DNA of 64,000 bases, from NCBI GenBank assembly GCA_029881255.1, contig JAOUMY010000001.1, forward strand, positions 124,001 to 188,000. Reading direction: 5' to 3'. Below the pieces are notes generated by a model, which was not told where the DNA came from, ran no database searches, and worked only from the letters and a program-made list of their open reading frames with translations. This document shows, piece after piece, positions 46,793-54,654 of this stretch. Source of the DNA: Gammaproteobacteria bacterium (GTDB lineage Bacteria > Pseudomonadota > Gammaproteobacteria > S012-40). Numbering within the stretch: position 1 is the stretch's first letter; every line of letters begins with the position of its first letter. The position numbers and the translations under genes are program-made.

Positions 46793-47086
46793 ATGAAACT
46801 GGTCGAAAACTGCAAGGATCTTTACGGTGAATTATCGGAAAGTAATCAGCGACATATTACTCGCCTGTTACAAAACCCGTCCGCTGAAAACTGGGAACAG
46901 GCGCGAAGAATCGTAGTAAGCCCGGCACCGCTATTGACCCTCGACATGGCCGTCAGCCGCGTGACAGAAACCAAGCTCAATAGCTTCCCGGATCAGTTCA
47001 CCATCTACCGGGCCCTGGACTACGCTATCAAGAAGCACCAGCACTATCTGAGTCGCCCAATGGATATGGAATTCGGTATCCGCTAA
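46793..47086 (+). CDS. Hypothetical protein, 97 aa
   Basis: 97 residues from the ATG at 46793, preceded by TGGAGA. The upstream in-frame extension of 24 codons overlaps the terminator and is unlikely to be used. The product is helical and soluble (ESNQRHITRLLQNPSAENWEQ near the N-terminus). No family was recognised. The cupredoxin gene follows 66 bases later on the same strand. Confidence 0.7.
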   Translation: MKLVENCKDLYGELSESNQRHITRLLQNPSAENWEQARRIVVSPAPLLTLDMAVSRVTETKLNSFPDQFTIYRALDYAIKKHQHYLSRPMDMEFGIR

Positions 47087-47152
47087 GCATTTCCTTTACC
47101 CCCCAGATGAGACTAAAATGGATTTCCTTACAACAAAAAAGAGGGGATATCC

Positions 47153-47578
47153 ATGGGAACCGTACGCATAGCGACGCTGTTAATGCTTGCGTCTATCGCA
47201 CTGCCGCTTCAGGCCGCTGAAAATATCAACATCATGTTACAAGAATGGCGCATCGTTACCGACAAGACCACGGTACGTACCGGTAAGGTCACGCTAGCCA
47301 TTCAAAATCGCGGTAGGGAAACCCACGAAATTGTCCTGTTAAAAACCGATCTTCCTTTTGATCAACTACCCTTGCTCCCGGAAGGTGGCATTGATGAAGC
47401 AAAAGCAGGAGAAGTCATTGATGAAATCGAAGACGTTACTGCCTTTTCAAAACACGAACTCACCGCTTTTTTAAAGCCTGGTAAATACGTGCTTTTGTGC
47501 AATATGGTCGAGATGGAAGACAACCAGCTCGAACAGCACTATGCCATGGGCATGCGCTTATCACTGGTAGTAAAATAG
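47153..47578 (+). CDS. Secreted cupredoxin-like copper protein
   Basis: 141 residues with a signal peptide (LLMLASIALPLQA). The mature part is a cupredoxin barrel with the likely type-1 copper ligands His58 (GRETHEIVL), Cys116 (YVLLCNMV), His129 and Met134 (HYAMGM). It should bind one copper and carry electrons or copper in the periplasm. A good SD (GAGGGGA) precedes the ATG. The partner is unknown. Confidence 0.88.
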   Translation: MGTVRIATLLMLASIALPLQAAENINIMLQEWRIVTDKTTVRTGKVTLAIQNRGRETHEIVLLKTDLPFDQLPLLPEGGIDEAKAGEVIDEIEDVTAFSKHELTAFLKPGKYVLLCNMVEMEDNQLEQHYAMGMRLSLVVK

Positions 47579-47639
47579 CTTACTCAAGACTTTAGCGTAG
47601 ATTGCCGACAACCATCAGAGAATTCTGGTGGTTGTAAAA

Positions 47640-48893
47640 ATGGACACTGGCAAAGCACAAAATATACTCGTCATCGATTCGGACCGCGCAAGTCAGGAAG
47701 CAATGCAGACATTTTTTGCTGCACGTTCCTGCCGTGTGTGTTTCGCCGGTGACGAGGCATCTGCCTACAAAGTTATAGACAGCACTCCTTTGTCACTAGT
47801 TATTGTCGAAATACTCTCCGACAATTTAAAAGGTCTCGATTCCCTCAAAAATATCGCTAAAAAAGCCGCTGGACGCAAAACACCTGTTATCGTAGTTAGC
47901 AGTCACACTAAAAGTGATGATATTGCGCAATGCGTAGCCTTGGGCGCAAAAGACTTTATTGCAAAACCTCTCAACGACGAACTCTTTGCCAAACATGTTT
48001 CCGGGGTAATGAGCTTACCTGAGTTAGGTGGTAATACCGACGCTGCCACCAAACCTGTCACCGGTATTGTTAATGAACTTGCAGAAAAACTAAAAACTGA
48101 TGATCTGGACTTTTCAGTCATGCCTCAGCTCGGATACAAAATCATCGAGCTACTCAAAGATGAGAAAGCGCCGCTGGCAAAAGTATCCGAATTAATAGAA
48201 AAAGATCCAGGAATCTTTTCTAAAATACTGAAGGCCGCAAATTCTCCGGTATTCGCCGCTGCCAAGCCTGTATACAATTCTAAAGAGGCAATCTTGCGCA
48301 TAGGCGTAAAGCGCACCATTAACTACATACTGGTAGTATCAAGTTCTCGATTATTTAAAACCCCAGATAAAACATATGAAGGTATTTTGAAAGAGGTTCT
48401 TGATCACAGCTTGACCTGTGCCATTGTCGCAAGAGAAATCGGCCATGCGATCAATTACCCTGAGGCTGACAATCTATTCGCATATGGATTACTTCATGAT
48501 ATAGGAAAAGTTTTACTGCTGCGCATATTGAAAGAAGTCGCAGAGGAAAGAAACATCACGGATACTATAGTAATAAAAGATTTACTGGAAAAACTGCACA
48601 CCAGATTCGGTGCAAGCCTGGTGAAAAAGTGGAATCTACCGAAAGAATTCTTTGAAGCAATACTCTATCATCACGACAAGCCCGACCGCGCAAAGCACAG
48701 TCCGACAGTGGTACTGGTGTCCATTGCTAACATGATCGCGCATGAAATTGAAGACGACACCCTTAAAACCAATATGCCCCAGATTTTGAGGCAACCGCAC
48801 TTGGCGATGTTAGGCCTGAAAAATCCTAAGTTTGATACGATGAAGTCTGTCGTAATGAAAGAGAAGTCGATTTTGAAAGGTCTGGCCGAATAA
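47640..48893 (+). CDS. Receiver-HDOD domain signalling protein
   Basis: 417 residues from the ATG at 47640. Residues 10-125 form a receiver-like domain with LVIDSD and the AKP Lys, but the phospho-acceptor position is Glu (VIVEILSD) instead of Asp. An HDOD domain follows (about 145-345), with MPQLGYKIIEL, ILKAANSPVF, LLHDIGKVLL and YHHDKP. The Glu may mimic permanent phosphorylation. Proteins of this type work in motility, biofilm and stress signalling. Its output is unknown. Confidence 0.85.
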   Translation: MDTGKAQNILVIDSDRASQEAMQTFFAARSCRVCFAGDEASAYKVIDSTPLSLVIVEILSDNLKGLDSLKNIAKKAAGRKTPVIVVSSHTKSDDIAQCVALGAKDFIAKPLNDELFAKHVSGVMSLPELGGNTDAATKPVTGIVNELAEKLKTDDLDFSVMPQLGYKIIELLKDEKAPLAKVSELIEKDPGIFSKILKAANSPVFAAAKPVYNSKEAILRIGVKRTINYILVVSSSRLFKTPDKTYEGILKEVLDHSLTCAIVAREIGHAINYPEADNLFAYGLLHDIGKVLLLRILKEVAEERNITDTIVIKDLLEKLHTRFGASLVKKWNLPKEFFEAILYHHDKPDRAKHSPTVVLVSIANMIAHEIEDDTLKTNMPQILRQPHLAMLGLKNPKFDTMKSVVMKEKSILKGLAE

Positions 48894-48902
48894 ATCAGAT
48901 TT

Positions 48903-49427
48903 TTATTCTTGTAGTATGCCCGCTAGCCATAGCCGTAGACGCAATCCAAGCTCCGTTGTATATCCCACTTCCGTGTATCGAATCAATCCGTTTCTATCCA
49001 CAATAAAACTTGTGGGGAAAGCACGAATTCCAAAACGTTGTGCAATAGTCCCGGAATCATCCACCAGTACAGGCGCAATAATTTCGCGCTCGCGAACGAC
49101 TGCTTTCACTTTATCTGCGCTACCCGAATGAGAAGCCACAGTGACGACATTTCCGGAACGGGAAAGCGAATCGATGGTGCCATGCTCAAGTCGGCAGACC
49201 GTACACCAGGTCGCCCAGAAGTGTATGAGAACCGGTTCGCTGATATCCTCTGGAAGACGAATAACCTGCCCGTCCAGAAACTGGGCCGTGACAGAAGGTA
49301 ATTTTCCCTTTGGTGTATCCAAGGTTTGATAAAACTGCACACCGAGATAGACCAGCACAAGCACCGCTGCCTGAATCAACCATCCAACGTAGCGCTTTCT
49401 ATAGAAAGGTACTGTATCTCCGCTCAC
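48903..49427 (-). CDS. Membrane-anchored thioredoxin-like protein (ScsD/TlpA type)
   Basis: 174 residues. One N-terminal membrane helix (about 14-32) anchors a thioredoxin domain on the periplasmic side, with WATWCTVCR (CxxC active site) near residue 72 and the cis-Pro in AFPTSFIVD near 137. It is a protein disulfide oxidoreductase like ScsD or TlpA, which serve copper tolerance or cytochrome maturation. It overlaps the downstream small gene by 4 bases. Confidence 0.9.
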   Translation of the reverse strand: MSGDTVPFYRKRYVGWLIQAAVLVLVYLGVQFYQTLDTPKGKLPSVTAQFLDGQVIRLPEDISEPVLIHFWATWCTVCRLEHGTIDSLSRSGNVVTVASHSGSADKVKAVVREREIIAPVLVDDSGTIAQRFGIRAFPTSFIVDRNGLIRYTEVGYTTELGLRLRLWLAGILQE

Positions 49428-49609
49428 TTCGCTTCAGCCTTTTTCTGACCGCAACGTGTACACCTGTATACCGTTACCAGTTTACCTTTCTTAACATCAA
49501 ACACCTGCTTCTGGTCGATTTCCCACTTATGAAAACCACTTTTGCACAAACTCTTCCCCTTGTGCTTCTCAGCGGCTTTAGGAATCTTGAATTTGACCAC
49601 TTCCCCCAT
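49424..49609 (-). CDS. Small zinc-ribbon-like protein, 61 aa
   Basis: 61 residues with SLCKSGFHKW and VYRCTRCGQ, giving a Cys-His-Cys-Cys set that could bind zinc. The surroundings are Lys-rich. It is upstream of, and overlaps by 4 bases, the thioredoxin-like gene, so the two are coupled. The conserved FHKW pattern suggests a real family, but I cannot name it. Confidence 0.72.
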   Translation of the reverse strand: MGEVVKFKIPKAAEKHKGKSLCKSGFHKWEIDQKQVFDVKKGKLVTVYRCTRCGQKKAEAK

Positions 49610-49702
49610 GACCTACCTCTCAACAAAACCAACAACCATGCTAACTATCGACAAAATCTTGTTGGAATTTGATCCAAGTTGAGTAGGGAAGTTTCAAATT
49701 CC

Positions 49703-51844
49703 CTAGACTCCCCTTCGCCAGGCGTGGAATCGCGAAACCCAACTTAATAGTCTTTCCGGCGCATGGGCCTTCTTCCAGTTTCCGGCAACATACTTATTCG
49801 CCTCAGAGAGAGTTGGATAAATATGAATAGTTCCCAGAATCTTGTTCAATCCAATACCGTGTTTCATTGCCAATACATATTCGGCAATCAATTCTGCTGC
49901 ATGATGGCCGACTATCGTAACGCCCAGAATACTATCCTTCCCCGGCACTGTTAACACTTTAATAAAACCGTACGCTTCCTGCTCTGCTATAGCGCGATCC
50001 AAATCGTCTATGCCATAACGCGTCACTTCAAAATCAATACCGCGCACCCTGGCCACTTTTTCATTTAGCCCAACCTGCGCAATTTCAGGATCAGTGTAGG
50101 TCGCCCAGGGAATTACCGAATAATCTACGCGAAACTTTTTGAAAGGACTGAACAACGCATTAACCGCTGCGTACCAGGCTTGATGCGCTGCGACATGCGT
50201 AAACTGATACGGTCCTGCAACATCTCCACAAACATAAATATTTGGATAGTTGGTGCGTAGAAATTCGTCTGCTTCTATAGTGCCATTAGCCTGCAATTTC
50301 ACGTCGAGTGATTCCAGGCCAAAACCCGATACATTCGCCTGTCTACCCAGTGCGACGAATACAAGATCGCATTCGATTCGAATTTCGCCTTGTGGACCTT
50401 TACAGATCGCAACCGTATAGCCTCCGGTTTTCTCGAAGCGAACAACCTCGTGTTCAAGCAAAACTTCGATTCCTTCGCTCTTAAACCGTTGGACTATCAA
50501 CTCAGACACATCGTCGTCCTCTCGTGGCATCAGATGTTTGTCACGTTGAATCAACGTCACCTTCGTACCAAGACGCTGGAATGCCTGAGACAACTCACAG
50601 CCGATTGGCCCACCACCGAGCACCAGCATACGTTTGGGTTGATTCCGAAGCTCCCATAGCGTGTCAGATGTTACATACTCAATATCCTTAAGTCCGGCAA
50701 TAGAAGGCACAAATGGCCTGGCGCCAGTGGCAATAACAATATTTTTCGTCGTCATTCGCTCACCATTCACCTCGACCTCATATGGAGAGACTATCTTCGC
50801 ATCTCCCTCAATCACCTTCACCCCCAGGCCGGTATATCGTTCCACTGAGTCATGTGGCTCGATCTCACGTATCACTCGTTGGACGCGTTCCATAACTTCT
50901 GCAAATTCGAAATCGACACTTGCCTGTTTAAAACCAAACTCTTTCGCACGCTTAATATAGGATAGTATCTTTGCCGATCGTATTAGTGATTTACTGGGAA
51001 CGCATCCAGTGTTTAGACAATCCCCACCCATGCGATGTTTTTCTATCAAGGCCACTTTTGCCTTAACAGCGGCGCCGATATAGGCGGTAACCAATCCCGC
51101 CGAACCACCACCCATAACGATCAAATTGAAATCATAATTACGTGGACGCTTGTATTTTTTGATTTTGCCATTTCTCTTCAATATTGAAACCATTTTCTTG
51201 GCTAGTAGAGGAAATATACCTAGCAACGCGAAGGACAGTATTAAAGCCGGCGACAATATCCCTGCAAGTGAATCCAGATCTGCCAACTGACTACCTGCAT
51301 TGACGTAGACAATTGTACCCGCCAGCATGCCAGCCTGACTGACGAAAAAAAACTGCCATGTTCGAATTTTGGTCAAGCCCATTACCAGGTTAATCACAAA
51401 GAAAGGCACAACGGGAATTAAACGTAGACTGAAAAGATAAAACACACCATCTTTTTCCATGCCTTGATTAAACTGCACTAGCTTTGCCGAAAAGCGTGTT
51501 TGAACATATTCTCTCAATAGAAATCGCGATACTAGAAAAGCCAGCGTCGCACCGATGGTGCTTGCGACGGACACAATAATTGTTCCATTGAAAAGACCAA
51601 ACACAGCCCCGGCAAGCAAAGTCATTATCGTTGCGCCCGGAAGAGATAACGCCGTGACAGCAATATAGACCCCGGCAAACACCACAACGGTAAAAACGAG
51701 TTGTTGATCCCGAAAAGCGATCAGGGAATCTTGTTGAGACTTAATATAATCCAGGGTAAAAAACTGATGTGCGTCGAATATATAGAATGCCGCTACCAGC
51801 GACAATATTGTTATGCCCAACAATAACCTTGTAAGACCTTGCAC
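49703..51844 (-). CDS. TVP38/DedA-like membrane domain fused to a flavin disulfide reductase
   Basis: 713 residues. The first 220 form a TVP38/TMEM64-type (SNARE-associated/DedA-like) membrane domain with several helices and the FLVSRFLLREYVQ segment. The rest is a pyridine-nucleotide disulfide reductase: GGGSAGLVTAYIGA FAD site near 243, GGDCLNTGCVPSKS with the redox-active CxxxxC, VLGGGPIGCELSQ NAD site and the C-terminal dimerisation domain with IHIYPTLSE. It resembles mercuric reductase and dihydrolipoamide dehydrogenase. The start is GTG. The substrate is unknown, and a membrane-tied thiol or metal reductase is the best guess. Confidence 0.9.
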   Translation of the reverse strand: MQGLTRLLLGITILSLVAAFYIFDAHQFFTLDYIKSQQDSLIAFRDQQLVFTVVVFAGVYIAVTALSLPGATIMTLLAGAVFGLFNGTIIVSVASTIGATLAFLVSRFLLREYVQTRFSAKLVQFNQGMEKDGVFYLFSLRLIPVVPFFVINLVMGLTKIRTWQFFFVSQAGMLAGTIVYVNAGSQLADLDSLAGILSPALILSFALLGIFPLLAKKMVSILKRNGKIKKYKRPRNYDFNLIVMGGGSAGLVTAYIGAAVKAKVALIEKHRMGGDCLNTGCVPSKSLIRSAKILSYIKRAKEFGFKQASVDFEFAEVMERVQRVIREIEPHDSVERYTGLGVKVIEGDAKIVSPYEVEVNGERMTTKNIVIATGARPFVPSIAGLKDIEYVTSDTLWELRNQPKRMLVLGGGPIGCELSQAFQRLGTKVTLIQRDKHLMPREDDDVSELIVQRFKSEGIEVLLEHEVVRFEKTGGYTVAICKGPQGEIRIECDLVFVALGRQANVSGFGLESLDVKLQANGTIEADEFLRTNYPNIYVCGDVAGPYQFTHVAAHQAWYAAVNALFSPFKKFRVDYSVIPWATYTDPEIAQVGLNEKVARVRGIDFEVTRYGIDDLDRAIAEQEAYGFIKVLTVPGKDSILGVTIVGHHAAELIAEYVLAMKHGIGLNKILGTIHIYPTLSEANKYVAGNWKKAHAPERLLSWVSRFHAWRRGV

Positions 51845-51940
51845 TATGAGTACCTCTAGGCAGCTTGCAACAGACTGGTATAGAGATCCTCAGACAACGA
51901 TTTTGTTACAACTCATTCCTTGTCTTTCAAACACCCGATC

Positions 51941-53641
51941 TCAGGAATTGTCCCCACTGAATTCTCCACCGGCTATGGTAGTGATTTTGTTGTCGCGGTT
52001 ATAGATGTCTCGTCTGAACTGAACGATATCCCCATCATCCACCCAGGCAGTCCAGTACAGTAGATAAATAGGAATTTTGGTTGGTAGATTTACACGCTGT
52101 GTTTCACTGCGCGAAATGAGTTTGCGCACTTCACGATTGCTCCACCCATTTTCTCTGCCGCCAAGTAGATAGGTAGCCAAAGAAACCGGGCGCGAAACGC
52201 GTATACAGCCTGAGCTAAAGGTTCTAACATTTTGGAAGAACAGTCGCCGAATCGGCGTGTCATGCAAGTAAACGCGAAAACTATTAGGAAACATAAATTT
52301 TACGCGTCCCAAACTATTATGGTCGCCGGCCATCTGCTCAAATTTGAAACCAATATCTTCAGGGTCCATCTCTGCCCAATCGACAGCTGTAGGGTCGATT
52401 TCTGCCGCGTCTTCACCCCAGTTTTCAAGAATTCGAATATTGTTCGCTTTCAGGAAGTTCGCATCCTTAATCATCTTTGGTAAAAATTCCTCGCGCGCAA
52501 TTCTCGGCGGTACGCTCCAGGTTGGATTGAACTCCAGATATTCAATCTTATCGGCAAACGCAGGTGTAGCCCTATACGGTTTACCAATAATGACCGGCAT
52601 ATCAAACACGGATTTATTTTTCTCTATCACATATAAGCGATAGCCAGCCATGTTTACCATGACGTAACGACTACCCATATCATGAGGTAGCCAGCGCCAA
52701 CGCTCCATATTTTGCGCGATCTGGTCAATACGGTCGGTGAGGCTCAAATTCATGGCGTAGCGTGTCTTCGGTCCTACGATGCCGTCAGGATTTTCTCCTG
52801 TATGACGTTGGAAAAGCTTTACTGCTTGCTCCATATCTCGATCAAACAATTTTTCGTCCTGAGGCCTTGAGCTAATCGGGTAGCCTTCGTGAAGTAAACG
52901 ACGCCTCACCATGACGATTTGATCTCCCCAAGATCCTAACTTCAGATGTGGACCGGGCGGAATCGTTATCCACTCGCCCTTTACTGTCAATGTCGCCCGG
53001 TAGCGTGCAAGCGCTGTTCGCAAACGCTGATAACCACCATGCTGTGGTGGTATCAGATCCAATGCCGCCTGGATATCCTGGCTGCCAAGAACTTGTTCGA
53101 GCACCTCTAGCGGTTTGACCGTGGGCGGATTGATATACCACTCGTTGTCAACGAGCCGGGGATACTGGTACCCAACGCGAGCCTCGATGACATAACGGAA
53201 AAATGCATCGGTAAGCAGTAGCTCAAGCCGGGCTCTACTCACATCTCTTTTAGCATTCCAAAGATAACGAATCGCTGTAACGTGGTATTCGAGGGGGTTC
53301 AAGCCTTCGTCGCCGGCCCTTAATAAGGTATCTCGCCAGAGTCGTGCCCGTTCAGAGGCGACATCGCCATCGAGCCATATCGGCTTGAATTTTTTGCTCA
53401 GATAGAAATCGCGTAGACGCTGCCAATCAAGGTCTTCTGCCCAGTCTTCGTAGATATCGACGACTAGGTGGGCAATCAGCTCACTGACTATTGGATTTTC
53501 CACATCGACCTTGGACTCGGCTGCAACGGGCGCAGCCGCTGCTGTCGCGAGGCATACAAGGCCAAACCAGCACAGGATACCGTATAGAATTGATCGCATA
53601 GACTTCGTTGGTAAAAAAATCAAAAACTTATAAATTCCCAT
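51941..53641 (-). CDS. L,D-transpeptidase of the LdtD/YcbB family
   Basis: 566 residues. A signal-anchor region lies at the N-terminus (an ATG at 53599 would give a more typical signal peptide). It has a scaffold domain, a peptidoglycan-binding domain (about 250-310, LFQRHTGENPDGIVGPKTR) and a YkuD catalytic domain (about 335-520) with HDTP and the nucleophile Cys in SSGCIRVS. It makes 3-3 cross-links in peptidoglycan in the periplasm and can support beta-lactam tolerance. It is a single gene. Confidence 0.93.
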   Translation of the reverse strand: MGIYKFLIFLPTKSMRSILYGILCWFGLVCLATAAAAPVAAESKVDVENPIVSELIAHLVVDIYEDWAEDLDWQRLRDFYLSKKFKPIWLDGDVASERARLWRDTLLRAGDEGLNPLEYHVTAIRYLWNAKRDVSRARLELLLTDAFFRYVIEARVGYQYPRLVDNEWYINPPTVKPLEVLEQVLGSQDIQAALDLIPPQHGGYQRLRTALARYRATLTVKGEWITIPPGPHLKLGSWGDQIVMVRRRLLHEGYPISSRPQDEKLFDRDMEQAVKLFQRHTGENPDGIVGPKTRYAMNLSLTDRIDQIAQNMERWRWLPHDMGSRYVMVNMAGYRLYVIEKNKSVFDMPVIIGKPYRATPAFADKIEYLEFNPTWSVPPRIAREEFLPKMIKDANFLKANNIRILENWGEDAAEIDPTAVDWAEMDPEDIGFKFEQMAGDHNSLGRVKFMFPNSFRVYLHDTPIRRLFFQNVRTFSSGCIRVSRPVSLATYLLGGRENGWSNREVRKLISRSETQRVNLPTKIPIYLLYWTAWVDDGDIVQFRRDIYNRDNKITTIAGGEFSGDNS

Positions 53642-53772
53642 ACTCTATTTCGGCGTCGCCGAGTAAAGCTTGATGGTTGGACTAGCGAAGCGTCTCTTCG
53701 TTCTTGCCATTGCAGCCAGTAGAAGCGAAACTGACGGGCTTGCATAGAACAAGCACCCATCGGAGCCATTAA

Positions 53773-54375
53773 ATGAGCCAAATCGTCCTCGCGTGTGATG
53801 ACAATTACGCCGATAATTCAATATGTTACATCGATATCCAGGCATCTTACCCTGAGCATGAACAAATCTGGATTTGGGACCACTATTTTACACTGGTCAT
53901 GCATCGTCTCTGTGATACAGAGGAATCCACCCTCTTGCTCGATTCCCTTGCCAACTGGGCCGCTGGATGCATTCCAGAGATGTACAGCCCGGTAAATGAG
54001 CTCCACCAGAAGGCGGCTTTGAAAATCGACACCCAATTATCCCTACGCGCGCTGGAAGCCCCTGTCCCTTCAGAGTATTACCTCATCGAAGCCGATCAAC
54101 GAGCCGGTGAGTGGCCGCAGGTGATGGTTAAATTGCCAGAGGCCCCATCAGCCGCCAGACTCGCCTATTCCGTGATAGCGCTTGCTCAATACTTTCTGGG
54201 AAAAAATATCTTGTTTTTCCGTGAATTGCCTCTACATGTACTGGCTATACGCAAGTATTATCAGGAACAAAAGGGACCGATCGAGCCCGAGAGTGTCGCC
54301 CAGGCGCCAATTTTCGCCGTGGAAGCCGCGTTGAAATTTTTCACCGATGCGAACAAGAAAGCAAAGGCAGAATAA
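53773..54375 (+). CDS. Hypothetical protein, 200 aa
   Basis: 200 residues, soluble, with GGAG upstream of the ATG. It is acidic with many aromatic residues (PEHEQIWIWDHYF). No domain was recognised. It is the first gene of a plus-strand run that leads to the TonB-dependent receptor, two bases before the next gene, so it may belong to the same transport unit. Confidence 0.7.
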   Translation: MSQIVLACDDNYADNSICYIDIQASYPEHEQIWIWDHYFTLVMHRLCDTEESTLLLDSLANWAAGCIPEMYSPVNELHQKAALKIDTQLSLRALEAPVPSEYYLIEADQRAGEWPQVMVKLPEAPSAARLAYSVIALAQYFLGKNILFFRELPLHVLAIRKYYQEQKGPIEPESVAQAPIFAVEAALKFFTDANKKAKAE

Positions 54376-54377
54376 CT

Positions 54378-54638
54378 ATGGATATTTTAATGGGGGTCTG
54401 GTTTTTATTCATGGGTGTTGTGTGTCTACACCGTACACACCAGATCCAACAATGGTTTGGAAATTTCTACGAAAAAGTCCCTGCAGCGGCGGCATGGAAA
54501 TTTTTTTTCGACTGGACACAATCGAAAAATTTTGTCTTCGTCACGCGTATTCTTGGCGTGCTATCGATGATCAATTTTCTGATGCTTTTTTACGTCGCCT
54601 TTAACAGCCAGGGCATCGATATCTCAAAACAATTTTAA
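54378..54638 (+). CDS. Small membrane protein, 86 aa
   Basis: 86 residues with two hydrophobic helices (about 2-19 and 52-76) joined by a hydrophilic loop with WFGNFYEKVPAAAAWKFFFDW. It follows the 200-residue gene by two bases and precedes the TonB-dependent receptor by 16. No family was recognised. It may be a membrane partner of the transport system. Confidence 0.68.
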   Translation: MDILMGVWFLFMGVVCLHRTHQIQQWFGNFYEKVPAAAAWKFFFDWTQSKNFVFVTRILGVLSMINFLMLFYVAFNSQGIDISKQF

Positions 54639-54654
54639 GGAAGGGGGAACAGGG

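Noticed and set aside
53642-54654. Fur box before the TonB receptor genes
   Set aside because: No GATAATGATAATCATTATC-like sequence was seen upstream of 53773 or 54655.
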